Part shown: positions 22,393-34,330 of the stretch, in pieces
How positions within the stretch are numbered: position 1 is the stretch's first letter
Layout: every line of letters starts with the position of its first letter
From: Siphonodentalium dalli
Lineage: Eukaryota > Mollusca > Scaphopoda > Gadilida > Siphonodentaliidae
Length of the DNA: 64,000 bases
Direction: 5' to 3'
NCBI GenBank assembly: GCA_032622095.1
Contig: CP136061.1
Span: 197,080,935 to 197,144,934, forward strand
Notes under the pieces: model-generated
What the model saw: the letters and a program-made list of their open reading frames with translations, nothing else
Told to the model about the DNA's origin: nothing
Databases searched by the model: none
Made by a program: the position numbers and the translations under genes

Positions 22393-24138
22393 CGTAGTTC
22401 TCAAAATATATAGTAGACTAGCAGGTTAGCCCGCCACTGGCGTGGTTGGTCAGAAACAACACATTTTATTAATTATTTTGTTTTTATTTATATTTTTTAA
22501 TAATGTTTTTAATTTTTTAATATTAATTTAATGTTTTTTAAATTTAATTAATGTGTTTTTTTAATTTTTTAATATCTATTTAATTTTTATTCTAATTGAC
22601 CTATTTATTTAATTTTTATTCTAATTGACCCGATGAAATCCCCCCTTCCTATGAACGACAGACAACGCATTCTTTGTTTTTCAATGAGTTAATTCATGGT
22701 ACCCGTCCTAAACTTCCCCGTAGTCCCCGAAAAGAGCGGACAGTCAATTAATACCGTCGTGAAATCTCTCTGCATAATAGTTCGAGCGATAAGGTTGCGT
22801 TGAATTGTAAAAAAACGATTCTTAGATCAATTCTGCCTTTTTAATCGTTATAATTTCATTTCGTCCCGCATCCGTATTTCGGACGCATGGGGCTAGTCAT
22901 TTAGCCACGTCGATTGCAATAAAGAGCGTTCGTCGTCAACAACTCCGTATATGTTCAATGTAAATATCGTTGATGCCTTAACCCCCGAAGTGGCGTTTGC
23001 GGTGATTTTGATGATTGGGATATTTTGATGATTGTGAGTGGAGAATCGGTGCTCAGAGCTTTCCAAAACGCAACGTGGGCGATCCCCGTGGGTTTTTACA
23101 CTTATATATGAAATTTGAGCTCAATCCGTCCAGGCGTTTTCGATTCTATGACGTACCCACATATATACACACACATATACGCATGTCTCAAAATATATAG
23201 TAGACTAGCAGGTTAGCCCGCCACTGGCGGCGTTGGTCAGAAACATGATTTTTTTTGGCTTTTCAACGAGTTAATTCTGCCTTTTTACTCAAGAGAAATT
23301 ATGGTACCCGTCCCTAAAAGATTTAAGGTACATCGGGCGGAAAGAATTGACCCGATGAAAACTTGTTGAGCCCAACGTTGTCCGGGCTATTCAATAACCG
23401 AGATCTGGTCTGCGCATGCGCGAAGCTGGCGTCGCATGGGCTCGGCGACCCGATAAAATTCGTATCCGGGGCAAGATACATTCACATACCAAATTTCAAG
23501 TCGATAGCTCCACCCGTTTCCGAGATCTCGTCTGCGCATGCGCTGCACGGGCGTCGCACGGGCTCGCCAATACGACAACGACGACCACCTGGTCAAACTA
23601 CACTCACTTACCAAGTTTCGTCCCGATCGGTCGAGGTGTTGGTATCTGATGCAAAAGACGAAATTGTGAGTGTTGGTTTGTAACCGGGATTTCTGAGAAG
23701 CATTATGCCTATATCCACACTAACTACCCCCCCCCTAAGCCCTACATACTATAACAATGATGTTGTAAGATTACTATGGCATCCAATAAATCTCCCCACA
23801 TAGGAAACCACTCAAAAGTATTGTTCCCGCATATCTCTCTGCAGATGCTAATAACGTTGGATGGTAAACAGACGCTCTTTATAGCGATGCGTCAAAAACA
23901 AACGCTCATTAAATTATCACTTGATTAACCACCGCATTGCCGTTTTTTTGTGACTGAGAATGGAGAACGGGTGCTCCGAGCTTCTCCAAAACGCGACGCC
24001 GACGGTGTCCGTGGGATTTTGCCCTTAGATAGGATGTTTGAGCTCAATCCGCGCAGTCGTTTTAGATTCTATGAAGTACCCACATACACACACACATATA
24101 TATACATATATACGTAGTTCTCAAAATATATAGTAGAT
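21775..24138 (+). mobile_element. Tandem run of three copies of a 0.65-0.93-kb element
   Basis: Copies start near 21775, 22424 and 23204 with 'CTAGCAGGTTAGCCCGCCAC' (an internal CCGCC-ACT-GGCGG hairpin) and each ends with 'GATTCTATGA.GTACCCACA', a CA/TA microsatellite, and 'TCTCAAAATATATAGTAGA'. The end of one copy runs directly into the start of the next. Interiors differ: copy 3 carries a GC-rich duplicated segment at 23398-23640 ('TCTGCGCATGCGC' twice, ~122 bp apart). No transposase is visible. Head-to-tail arrangement plus a terminal microsatellite occurs in rolling-circle (Helitron-like) and Penelope-like elements; I cannot choose between them. Confidence 0.65.
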
Positions 24139-24830
24139 ATGGTTTTACCATGGTTGCTATAGTAATTATGTGGTGTTTGCATACAAGTTTTGGATTTACC
24201 GTAATGTTTGTGGTAAACTATAGTTTTTTTGTAGTTGATTTTTTGTGAAAATATTTCATCTCCCAACTACACTGAACAGCATCAGTTTTACAATTAAAGA
24301 GGGATTTGTTTATCTGAAAATGTTGATTTTTTAATTTTTATTTACACCTACTTGTTTGATATTCGAATTCACATGGAGGTTATCGTGAAATTGTAAATTC
24401 ACAACCAAAATAAGCCATGTTTAGATTTCCATGTATTTGATTCTCTGGTACACTAGCTACTAAGTGCTATAATACTATAATAGTTACATAATATTCCGTG
24501 GTATACTATGGTAATATTATGATATACTATAGTAATACCGCAATGTAATACATAAAAGTCCCAGAAGTATATGAATGTTGCATAGTACTTCATACTGCTG
24601 TGTTGTTTACTAGTACTAGCGTTGCATTACAGTATACGATAGTTATACTTTAGTTTACTGTGGTATACCTTGGGATAATATAGTATTGCCTAATTACCAG
24701 AACATACTATAGTAAAAGTCACAATTGTACTATGACTGAAGCATATTATTTCGTACTGTGCTATAGTATACTATAGTTATAATGTAGTGTATTATGATAT
24801 ACCACACACTGAATTCAAATTTGCTAAATT
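24139..24830. repeat. TA-rich tract of CTATAGTA dyads
   Basis: Dense repetition of ACTATAGTA, TATACTATAG and TGGTATAC strings from about 24440 to 24810. These are self-complementary and irregular, with no fixed period. Confidence 0.5.
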
Positions 24831-24832
24831 AA

Positions 24833-25190
24833 CCCGAAAAGTAGTAAATTTTTACTACTTTGGGTAGTTCGTATTCATCCCGCTACCTTGGGAGGTTAAT
24901 TTTACTACCTGGTGGGTAGTTAAAAAATTAAATACCTTTGGTAGTTAAAATAACTACCTTTAACTACCTTCAGTAGTTGAAATAACTACATCTGGGGGCT
25001 ATTTTAGCTACCCAACGGGAGGCTAATTTTAAACTACTTTTGGTAGGAGGATGAATGCGGACTACCCAGCATTTAAATTTACTACCTGCGAGTGGTTGGA
25101 ATTTTTGCTACCTGCGGGTAGCTAATCTGATAACTACTATTGGTGGGAAAGTATTCTACCTCGAGTGGTTATTCTAGCTATTTTAATTGG
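24833..25190. repeat. ACTACC/GGTAGT alternating tract
   Basis: About twenty ACTAC(C) or GGTAGT-type hexamers alternate in orientation every 12-25 bp, separated by short AT-rich or TTTTA spacers, so neighbours can pair with one another. No coding potential. Confidence 0.7.
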
Positions 25191-27282
25191 TATTCAAAGG
25201 TGTCCGATCGAACCACTCAAAGTAGCTATTTTGTCGACTTTTAGTTGATAATCTTGCCTCTAAAGATAGTAATGACATGTGGACCACAAAATATGACAAT
25301 GGAGAAAATAATTTCAATATTTATTCAAAATAAAAAAAAATAAAAATAAAAATATATATATAGAGAGAGAGTTCATAGCATTTGTGTTTTTAGTTTAAAA
25401 TAAATTGCAACACAAGGTTTCTTACCAGGAATAAGTACATTAGCCTACCAACAAAAATGAATTTTGTGAAAATCGATGGATTCTCAGAGTTGAAAATTTT
25501 ACCCAGGGAATCTCATCAGACCTCAGATGTCTTAAAAGGACACTAAAACTTATTTTATATAAATAATTGTTTATATACCTAAAATGATTGCAATCTGTGT
25601 CGTCAAATTAAAAAAACAGCGATAAACTGAAATGGAGTGTCAATTCGTAGATGCTGTTGAAATCAGACGTCTTAAAGAAGAAAAAATGAGCAATAAAAAG
25701 AGCGTTCCTTATCACATTAGAAAATATGTAGGAAAATTGGGGGTAAAAGCGCCTTTGACCCTCAGATGACGTAAGGGGGGGGGGGGGCTAAAAATGATAT
25801 GATCAATAAAGAGTGTTTCTTATCAGTTCAGAAGATATGTGGGAAAAATTGCACACTAGTAAAATAATGCATGGTTAATGTCATGGGATAGGTACTGTGG
25901 GCATAACATTGTTTAAAGATGCGCTACTAATCAGCAATAAAGTGCATTTATTATCCACTTAAAAGATAGATGTAACTTTATCCGGAGTTATATTGCAGCT
26001 GTTGTTTATCCCAGATACCTAAATATTTAAATGACTTGAAGGGCCGCTAATAACGCATTCTTAACATGAGCAAAGACGGGTACCCAGCTAGTTCCGTATA
26101 ATACTCAATTTATGTATTTTCAAGGAAGTATATAAAAACAAGGTTGTGCATCAAAAATTGCTTTGGTCAAGTTTTTTTTTGCTCATAAGAGTGAATCTGT
26201 TTTACCACGAATCAATATATTTATTTATATATTTAAAAAAAAATGGATGAACTAAAGAAGAACTAAGTGCCATAACTCTGGTAGAAAACAAATCTGACAA
26301 TCCCTACTACTCAAATGAGATATTGTTGTGAAAGATGCATATAACCAGAATGAATGGAATTTGTTGAAGTTTGTTCATGTTATCGTGCCAAAGGTCGTAA
26401 AAATTACAAAACCGACATACTAAGGGCCGTAATTCGGTAAATTAAATCTCCAAACTCAATTGAAATATTCAAGTGAAAGGTCCGCATAAACAAATTCCTG
26501 GTCTTTCACTGGGTGTTTACTTTATTCCAAAAGATGCCGTATTGGCAGTATTGGGACGTTTTTATTTATTTTAGAGATAGGTATTTGTTCAAACATATGT
26601 ATATATATAAAAAATTCACTTTGTGGGCATTGCAATACTCTGGTTGTATCGTTTATATGTGGTTGTGGACTGAACAAGACTTCATAAATAATTCCAAAGA
26701 ACATACATGTACATGTTCAAAATATTGTTTTATAGCTTTAACCAATAATACAAAAAGACGGAAGCACCCTTCAGATATGATATCAGTCTTCAACCCAGAG
26801 AAGATTGCGGGCATGGATTAGTATCCCTCGTCACAACTGGGCGGAGCCACTCTCCCGTATAATTCATTAAGAGCATCGAGACACCAGGTGCGTGGCATCC
26901 GAAATAGTATTATAGTCTTTTTCATACCATTTCAGTCGAGTAGAGTCACAACAGCCCTCGCACCTCGCATAGCCATTAGCCAAAAGATAATTTTGTAATT
27001 TTGTGTAGTTCACTTGAGGTAAAACACACCACTCTGGTCGTTATATGCAGTGAAAGAAAATATTAATCACCAAAATTGCCTAAGATAATGTTCAGCTTAC
27101 AAGGAAAAATACTTGGCATCACCAATTTTTGTACGGTTATCACGTAAATCTACAAAAGCAAAGAGTATAGACAATCATAATTAAGAACGCTCTTTAATAT
27201 ATACCGCTTTTTTGCCAACAATTGCACATAATTTCATTATAATGATATTTAAAATTTGGCGATGGATAAAAATAATACCCAT
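25191..27282. other. Non-coding, decayed repeats
   Basis: A ~110-bp unit occurs twice (near 25690 and 25803) with 'CAATAAA.AGAGCGTT.CTTATCA'-like sequence and 'GAAAATATG'/'GAAGATATGTGGGAAAA'. A 13-bp G run lies at 25775-25787. The tract 26240-26500 ('GTGCCATAACTCTGG', 'AAGGGCCGTAATTCGG') looks like mollusc-type dispersed repeat. No gene supported. Confidence 0.45.
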
Positions 27283-27420
27283 ATAGTTTGACGAGATACA
27301 AGGCTTATTTTCGCTCGTATATATAATTCAGCCAATGGGTGACCTCGCTAAAGCTCGGTTCCCATTTGGCATTTATTTGCTGAATCATACTCGCGAAAAT
27401 AAACCTTGTATGTCGTCAAA
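27283..27420. repeat. Inverted duplication at the 5' end of the LINE tail
   Basis: Left arm 27283-27325 ('GTTTGACGAGATACAAGG') is the reverse complement of 27380-27419 ('CCTTGTATGTCGTCAAAC'). The dyad continues inward around a centre near 27350. Confidence 0.75.
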
Positions 27421-27841
27421 CTGTATGGATATTCTATATTTAACCACTCAATCTTTAAATTCCTCAGAGAAATACACGTTTTATAGAACTATCAAGCATA
27501 CGTATGGGCTTGAAAAGTACCTGATTTTCCTCGAAGAAAGGGACACATATGCCCTACTACGTTTTAGAACTAGAAACCATCGTTTGGCCATAGAAACTTC
27601 AGATTGGGCTGGCTTATCAAAAGGCGTGAAAATTTGCTCATTTTGTAATACAAATATAGGAAACGAATTACACACACTTCTGGAATGTAGAACGTTTGAA
27701 AATTTAAGAAATAGATTAATTGCCCCGTACTATCGTCATCGACCATCACTACTTAAACTGGACCAATTATTGAATAATACAAGACCGAAAATAATGCGCA
27801 ATATCGCCAAACTAGTGGCGGAAATACTAAGTAAATGTTGA
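27335..27841 (+). pseudogene. LINE reverse-transcriptase C-terminal fragment (5'-truncated)
   Basis: 168 codons. 'LIFLEERDTYALLRFRTRNH' and 'RLAIETSDW' match the L-x-x-x-R-T-x-N-H-x-L-x-I-E-x-x-R-W segment found after the reverse-transcriptase domain in many invertebrate LINEs. This is followed by a CX2CX8HX4C zinc knuckle, 'CSFCNTNIGNELHTLLEC', and 'LLKLDQLLNN' near the end. No reverse-transcriptase core or endonuclease lies upstream, so the copy is 5'-truncated. The first ~30 codons fall inside the inverted duplication and are not native N-terminus. An A/T-rich tail with ATT repeats follows at 28078-28096. Confidence 0.75.
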
Positions 27842-29189
27842 TATGTGTGCTATATAAACATAAATAGATAATAATTAGCCCCCGATCTTACAATCGCTAA
27901 ATTATTTGCCCACCCCCACCATTTATGGATGCAGCAGCGAACCTTGAAATGTCTGACTTTAGTTTTGCATATTTCTTTCATATTATCTATGTATTCATGT
28001 ATAATTATGTAATCTAGCCGGCATGGCTCGGCGCATGTGTCTATAAATAGGCGCTCTCTCGGCCTGTCCATAAATCTACTATTATTATTATTATTTGCAT
28101 CTTCTGAAAGTGTTATTTATATATAAATGTGTACGCAAATAAATTGCCTGAGGCAGGTCGAGAGGCGTCATTATTGTGTTCTCTAATGCTGTATATAATA
28201 GTTTGAGAATAAAATATTATCTATCTATCAACTCATCGATGCGCTGCCCGGGAGTGACAACAACCCTTCGTGTCGCCATTCTCTGGGGATCAATTCCGCC
28301 GAGTACAGAATCTTAAACAAGTAATTGTAAGGGCAATTGAACATCATCACCATTATCAAAATGAAACTGTTTCCACATAAATGCGGCCGACATAACCAGT
28401 AAGCGAGTCAGATTGTTGTCAGTGATCATCTGATAGTAGAGCGAGATCTCTTGGAGGAGATCCCAGAATGGCAGACAACAGCTGCAAACGGGGTAATTGG
28501 TCCAGGTAGAGAAAACATTCAATACCATATTGGTCAATGACATGATACCACACGTCATTCGGAATATGTAGCAATGACTGACAGTCTAACAAGATGTGTT
28601 GTAATTCATGCTAGGAGCACTGGTGACATAGTCATATCGTTTTCACGAGCCATGTATATTTCACTCATACCAATTAACCTAGCTTGTGTGGGTATCGTGC
28701 TTTGCTTTTCCAGTATATACCAAAATCAACAAATAAAATCACAAATGTGGCATCAGATTTCTCCCCAGATGTACCATTATGAAACTACTGAAATGTGTCA
28801 AAATTTGGTGTAAAACAAAACAATGAGTATGATTGGCGATAAGAAAAACAGGCGCTATAAGAGTTGAAATTCTTGGAAATGCCTAATTCTATTCTTCTTG
28901 ATGGGTATTATTGATAAATTCTGGACTCTTCAAATAGACACACGTTAGTGTTAAATTAGTAGGTGTAATCACCAAATTTGTGAACACTGTGAAATTAGCA
29001 ATATGACCAGATATGAGAGGAAACTTATTATGCTATTTTAACTATGTGTCGAGAAGCTCTGGAGTCGATGAAAATCGTCAATTGACTGATTGGCTTAATC
29101 ACTTAACTGTTAAATGTTGTGTTGACTGACACTGATGTAAATATCTTGGTGGTAATGGAATTCCCAGATATTTTCTTTAGACTCTTTAA
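27842..29189. other. LINE 3' tail, then non-coding
   Basis: 27842-28096 is probably the LINE 3' UTR, ending in (ATT)n. A second possible tail is TCTA repeats near 28218-28230. From 28230 to 29189 there are only short open frames (for example 81 codons, minus, 28558-28313) that I do not recognise. Confidence 0.45.
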
Positions 29190-29582
29190 CCCTTTACCCA
29201 ACAGACCTTACCTGTGCCAATGCATTCTCTTATATATGCGAGTCGACCATAGGTCGCCTCGCATATGTAAGAGAATGCATTGGCTTAACACATATTAAAA
29301 ACTATAAAATTGTTAAAGAATGTAAGAAAAAATGGTAAAAAGTGTTAAAAAAAGATTTTTTTAGGCCAATGCATTCTCTTATATATGCGAGGCGATCTAT
29401 GGTCGACTCGCATATATAAGAGAATGCATTGGCACAGGGCATAACTGTAACTATCACAATGTGGTCAGGGAGCCGGTTCCAATGATATCCATATTTGTAT
29501 GGTTCTATTGAGACAGACCGAAGATATTTTAGGCTGTTGAAGCTTTATTTGGCCGGTTTTGGCCGTTTTGTTGGGTTCAGGG
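29190..29582. mobile_element. TTAA MITE carrying two 69-bp palindromes
   Basis: Flanked by TTAA at 29186-29189 and 29583-29586. Left end 'CCCTTTACCCAACAGAC', right end 'TTTTGTTGGGTTCAGGG' inverted. Palindromic modules lie at 29216-29284 and 29365-29433 in opposite orientation, each joined to CCTGT(GCC) on its outer side. 393 bp, no coding capacity. TTAA target and CCCT termini are hallmarks of piggyBac-type elements. Its sister is at 63416-63841. Confidence 0.85.
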
Positions 29583-29586
29583 TTAA

Positions 29587-30372
29587 TGCATAACTTGTTC
29601 AAGCGTGTAATTTTAATTAGAACTGGTGTAATTATATAATACACACGCTTCACACATCTCGATGGTAGTGAAATTAATACACGAAATAATAGAAACTCTT
29701 CGAGGTGACATGCAACAGTTTTAGAGTGATCTGGGCCCCCACATATTAATGTTCCATTACCCCAAACAGTGGAAACGAGAAGGTTGTGTTTGTGTAACTA
29801 CCACACTTTTCAGTTAGATGAGAATATATCCTATATTTTATGAGTTCAAGGAATACTATTTCACAAGCGGCATATTCATGTCGCACAATATGCCTCTAGC
29901 CCATAGGGAGAGCCCCAAAATTGTCTATTTGATCATATCAGATTTTGAAAAATAATTTGAGACAGGCCGTGAACTCTTCTTTTTCTGGTCAAATCCTATC
30001 ATTGGCTCTGTATTCAATTAAGATTATAAGTTACACTTTGTAAAAGAATAAATACATCTATCACTTGACTTATCATTTTGCAGAAATATGCTATGTGCTG
30101 GGAGAAACCAACAGCAATTGCTTTAACCTCAATCGGTGATGTCACAAAATATGGGGAGATAAGTCATAAAGTTTTTGCTCAAAATGCGCTACCTATCTCA
30201 AAACATTGAAATGTAACGCCACACATCAGTAGATGGGCACATTTCTAAAATATGCTGTCACCTTTAACTGTAGATTAAAGATCCATTTTCAAGGTTTTGT
30301 TCAGGTTTCTAAATCTGAGATAAAATGAACACATTGTATGTATGCATATGTTATTTTGAATAATGTCTTGAC
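29587..30372. other. Non-coding stretch
   Basis: Nothing recognised. Confidence 0.4.
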
Positions 30373-30376
30373 TTAA

Positions 30377-30959
30377 AGGGGTACTGTATGCCATTTTCAT
30401 TAAATTGCCGGTGACAACAACGATCTAATATCGATAATATAGAGAAACATAAGTAATTTGAGTCGAAGATGTATTCTGTAAACGCTCAGGTTAATAGGCT
30501 ATCTTAAAATTTAATAATTTAAAAGTTAATAATTTGATATAAATTGAATTTATGACTGGAGCCATAAAATGGCGTCAATTAAATTACGAATTTACGTAAT
30601 CAAATAAAATAAATGAGGGATACTGGCTTGTTAAACCGATCGCACACACGATCGCTTAAAATATTATGATGATACGGGGAGAACACTCAAGCCACTCACT
30701 GACTAGCGACGATACAATAACTTAAATGATTATATGGGACTACTATGCATATAATATAACTTTTATTTGTTTCATTAGGTTGAATACTGTACACAAATTA
30801 CTCGACAACGACAATTTGTATTTTTGCATTCCGGTAAATTTGTCATCCGTAACACTACTTCGTACTCAACAGACTTTCAAATAATGAAAAAATTGTTACC
30901 TTATTCTCCGACTCGGAGACAATAAAAACCAACAACAACATTTGGCGTACAGTACCCCT
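30377..30959. mobile_element. TTAA-flanked MITE, 583 bp
   Basis: Exact TTAA on both sides (30373-30376, 30960-30963). Terminal inverted repeat 'AGGGGTACTGTAYGCCA' matches 16 of 17 positions between ends. No open frame of note inside. Fits a piggyBac-type non-autonomous element. Confidence 0.88.
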
Positions 30960-31033
30960 TTAAGATCGTTTCACAATTTTATAGCGAAAAAGTTTGTTCA
31001 GGAAAACTTTCCTGCATTATTATAAGTTTAGAT

Positions 31034-32395
31034 GTGGTGGATTGATGGTAACATGGTGTGACATTGACAGCTTCGGGTTTATGTTCAACCGATTTGCAAA
31101 GCGATGAGGTTGAACATAGGCTCCAATCGGTCAATGTCACGCCAAGTTACCGTCAATCCACCACAATAGCGTATATGTTATGCCAACAGTCCTGGTCATT
31201 CACATTAATTTGGCACTTATTCCGAAGAATGATCAGCAGAAAATGTCAAAGTCTCCTGTTCCTCTCTCCAACATAAATGACGTCATGAAAAGGCCATCGA
31301 GAGAATATGAAATGGTCTTGGTTTACGTTATGTTGATGGCTCCATACGTAAACATGGGATATGTTGCGCGACTCTCTGACCAATCAAAGACGTGGTTTCT
31401 TACTGGCAGCGGAACATTGTATGATTTTCATCCTGGTCACATTACAGACTTTCCTGCAGTACATACACATGTACATAGATACAACCTGCCGGTACGATGC
31501 TGAACCTTTAATTCTTAGTACGAACATCGAACTACACTACATCAAGCTCAGAGATCGGGATCATATTACTAGTAGGTGTTTGTGTTGAACTTCCTCTCTG
31601 TAGTTCCAAACATGTTTCCGTTATGTTGATGGCTCCAGACGAGGAAAACATTGCAAATATCCCTGTGATGCCAATATCAGCTTATTTTTGATTGAATGAT
31701 ACAGATATTGAAAGATATACATATTTCCAGTATTATTGTAAGTTATTGTGGTGGACTGGCAGTAACATGGTGTGACATTGACAGCTTGGGGTTTTTGTTC
31801 AACTGAGTCGCGACGCGTCAAGGTTGAACATAGGCTAGTGGCTGTCAACGACACACCATGTTATCGTCATTCCACCACAATAACGTAAATGTTTTGACGA
31901 CAGTCATTCACAGCAATTTGACACTTATTCCGAAAAAATGATCAACAGAAAATATAAAAAATCTCATATCGCTCTCTCCATAACGTTGTTCAATGTAAAT
32001 GATGAAAGCAGGCCATCTTGAGAAGATGAAACGTTTGTCTTGATTCCCTTATGTTGATGGCTCCAGATGTAAACATGAGATATGTTGCGCGATTCTCTGA
32101 CCAATTAACGACGCGGCTTCTTACTGGAGGCAGAACATTGTATGATGATCATCCTTGCCACGATGTTAGCGAATTTCCCTGGACATACACTTAGCTAGAT
32201 ACAACGTTGATGCATATACGGTATGCTGGTGGTGTGTGGCTAACCAGTAGGTATCATGCTGAACATTTAATTCTTAGTACGAACATCAAACTACGCAACT
32301 GAAAGCTCAGAGCCCGGGATCACAATATTAGGTGTTCGTGTTGAACTTCTTCTCTGTAGTTCAAATGTAGTTCCAAACATGTTCCTACCTGCAAA
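31034..32395. repeat. ~720-bp tandem duplication, each unit headed by a palindrome
   Basis: Unit 1 is about 31034-31625 and unit 2 about 31742-32395, aligned at an offset of about 710-758 bp ('GATATGTTGCGCGA', 'TCTCTGACCAAT', 'CTCTCTGTAGTT' or 'CTTCTCTGTAGTTC'). Each starts with an imperfect palindrome (31034-31164, 31742-31884) whose arms read GTGGTGGA...GGTAACATGG-like and the complement. No coding capacity; the 107- and 77-codon frames inside are not conserved between the units. Confidence 0.7.
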
Positions 32396-33300
32396 TAATG
32401 GACGAAAGATATTATATACATTAATAAAGGTGTTAATAACACTGCAGCTCAGCTTGGATAGGAGGCATAATTCTCACAGAAGTTAGTGGTATGGCAAAGG
32501 GTGAAAGTTGAAAATTCCAAGTGCTGGATTGAAGAATACTCCCTCTGTTAACAGGATTCATATATCAAGCACAGGTCTAGGGAATTTCCCTACCAGTTAC
32601 ATTACAACAGGTCCGGGTGCCATTATAACCAACCAGTAATATTCAGAATTTGTCATGTTTTTGTACATAAATTATATTTGGAAAAATATGCAAAAATAGC
32701 ATTGGACTTAACAATAATCAGTGCCATCGAAGCTATATATAACACTAAATACTAGGAAGCATTATTTTTGTAAATATCCAATGGAATTTCAAAAGATAAT
32801 TTTGGCATGTATGCATTATTGATTTCTGAAAAACCGGTACACAACAACCCACATGGTATTATCGATGGAGTAATGATATTGATATCTGTTTGTTTTATAA
32901 AGCACAACTATTTGCGCATTCACATACTAGAATAATGGGCCGCACATATATGTAAAATAATCAAGTGCTTTTGACATAAAAGTAAATAATTCATTAAACA
33001 TTGCCATTGTGAACTAATTTTGTCTTTCAGTTCTGCCAGGTGAACCAATTTATCGATTAAACATGCCATGTGGGTTCCATTTAGTCATCAATGGTAGTTT
33101 GATATGTGTGTTGTTATTATTTATCGGAAATTTGAGCCAAGTATATACTCATATACCAACTTAACTGTGAAGTTAATTTGTAGTTTTTTTAAGTATTATT
33201 TTCAAAATATACATTCAAAAGCAGTTGTTGTTTTGTGAAAGAAGATCCGGGAAAGCACAAAACTTACTTATACAACTTGAGTATAATATTATGACATAAT
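32396..33300. other. Non-coding stretch
   Basis: Nothing recognised. Confidence 0.4.
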
Positions 33301-33690
33301 TAACAAGAGCACGTCGTCTGGCATGGCATAATATGCCCGTTTCTGGAGTAGAGTGGGGCATGTAGACAGAACCCATATTTGAACTTGACCTGTATACCAA
33401 ATCTGGTTCAGTTCAATCGATTCAATCTAAAGTTATCATCTGGAAACTGCATAACAGGTAAAATTCATGTCGAAAAAGGGGCATAACTCAGTCAATATCA
33501 TGCTGACGAACCCATATGCGAACTTGATCTGTATTTTGGGGTGATAAACTAACATACCAAATTTGGTTCAGTTCACTCGTTTCAATCTAAAGTTATCATC
33601 CGGAAACCAAAAGCGGACGAATAGACGGACGATGGACAGACGGACAACCAATTTACATAATACGACCGTTTTTTTTCAAACAGGGCGTAT
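33301..33690 (+). repeat. Mollusc-type dispersed repeat, two partial copies
   Basis: 'TTCAATCTAAAGTTATCATC' plus 'TGGAAAC' or 'CGGAAAC' occurs at about 33418 and 33583, each preceded by 'CATACCAAATTTGGTTCAG'-like sequence and 'GAACTTGA(C/T)CTGTAT'. The tract ends in GACGGAC repeats. Confidence 0.65.
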
Positions 33691-34043
33691 AAAAATAAGA
33701 TAATATATGTTACAGAAATGCTGCTATCAATTTTGATTTTGAATTGATATTTTCAAAAAATGTTGAAACATTACATGAGGGAACTACTAGTCAATGAGAA
33801 TAGAAAGGGGTTAAATTAAAATGGTTTCAAGTATGACTATGAGAATATGTGTGTGTCTTGTAGTTAATAATTATATTCTTGACAGTCTCATTATTCTAAA
33901 AGAATTACATCTACACATAAATCTGTATAAGCAACATAATGGAAAAATTAATTCAGTGTACCATGTGACCACACTCTGAATGAGGTATCTTAACACAATT
34001 TAGATGCAATGTTCACCAGAGTTACATCCCATTTGTTAAAAAT

Positions 34044-34330
34044 TACACTTAATTTTCGTTTCCGGGTGATAACTTTAGTAAGTCTGCATTGAATGGAATA
34101 AAATTAATTTACTAAAGTTATCATCTGGAAACGAAAATTAAGTGTAAACTCCAACAAAAAGGGCTGTAACTCTGGTGAAAATTGGCAGGCGGAACCCAAA
34201 TTCGAACTTGACCTGTATTTTGTGCTAGTAAACAACATACCAAATTTTAGTCCATTTAGTTCTGACTTAATAAAGTTATCATCTGGAAATGAAAAAGGCT
34301 AATGGACAGAAGGCAGACAGACGTAACATA
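34044..34330. repeat. Dispersed repeat with a 39-bp-arm palindrome
   Basis: Arms 34044-34082 and 34110-34149 ('TTACACTTAATTTTCGTTTC' and its complement) differ at about three positions. The tract then continues as the same repeat family as 33301-33690. Confidence 0.75.

Noticed and set aside
23363-23683. 106-codon plus-strand frame in GC-rich DNA
   Set aside because: It arises from a ~122-bp internal duplication in the tandem element; two overlapping frames are equally open.
27335-27841. Host gene with a zinc-knuckle protein
   Set aside because: The CX2CX8HX4C motif and preceding R-T-x-N-H block are typical of LINE C-termini, and a repeat tail follows.
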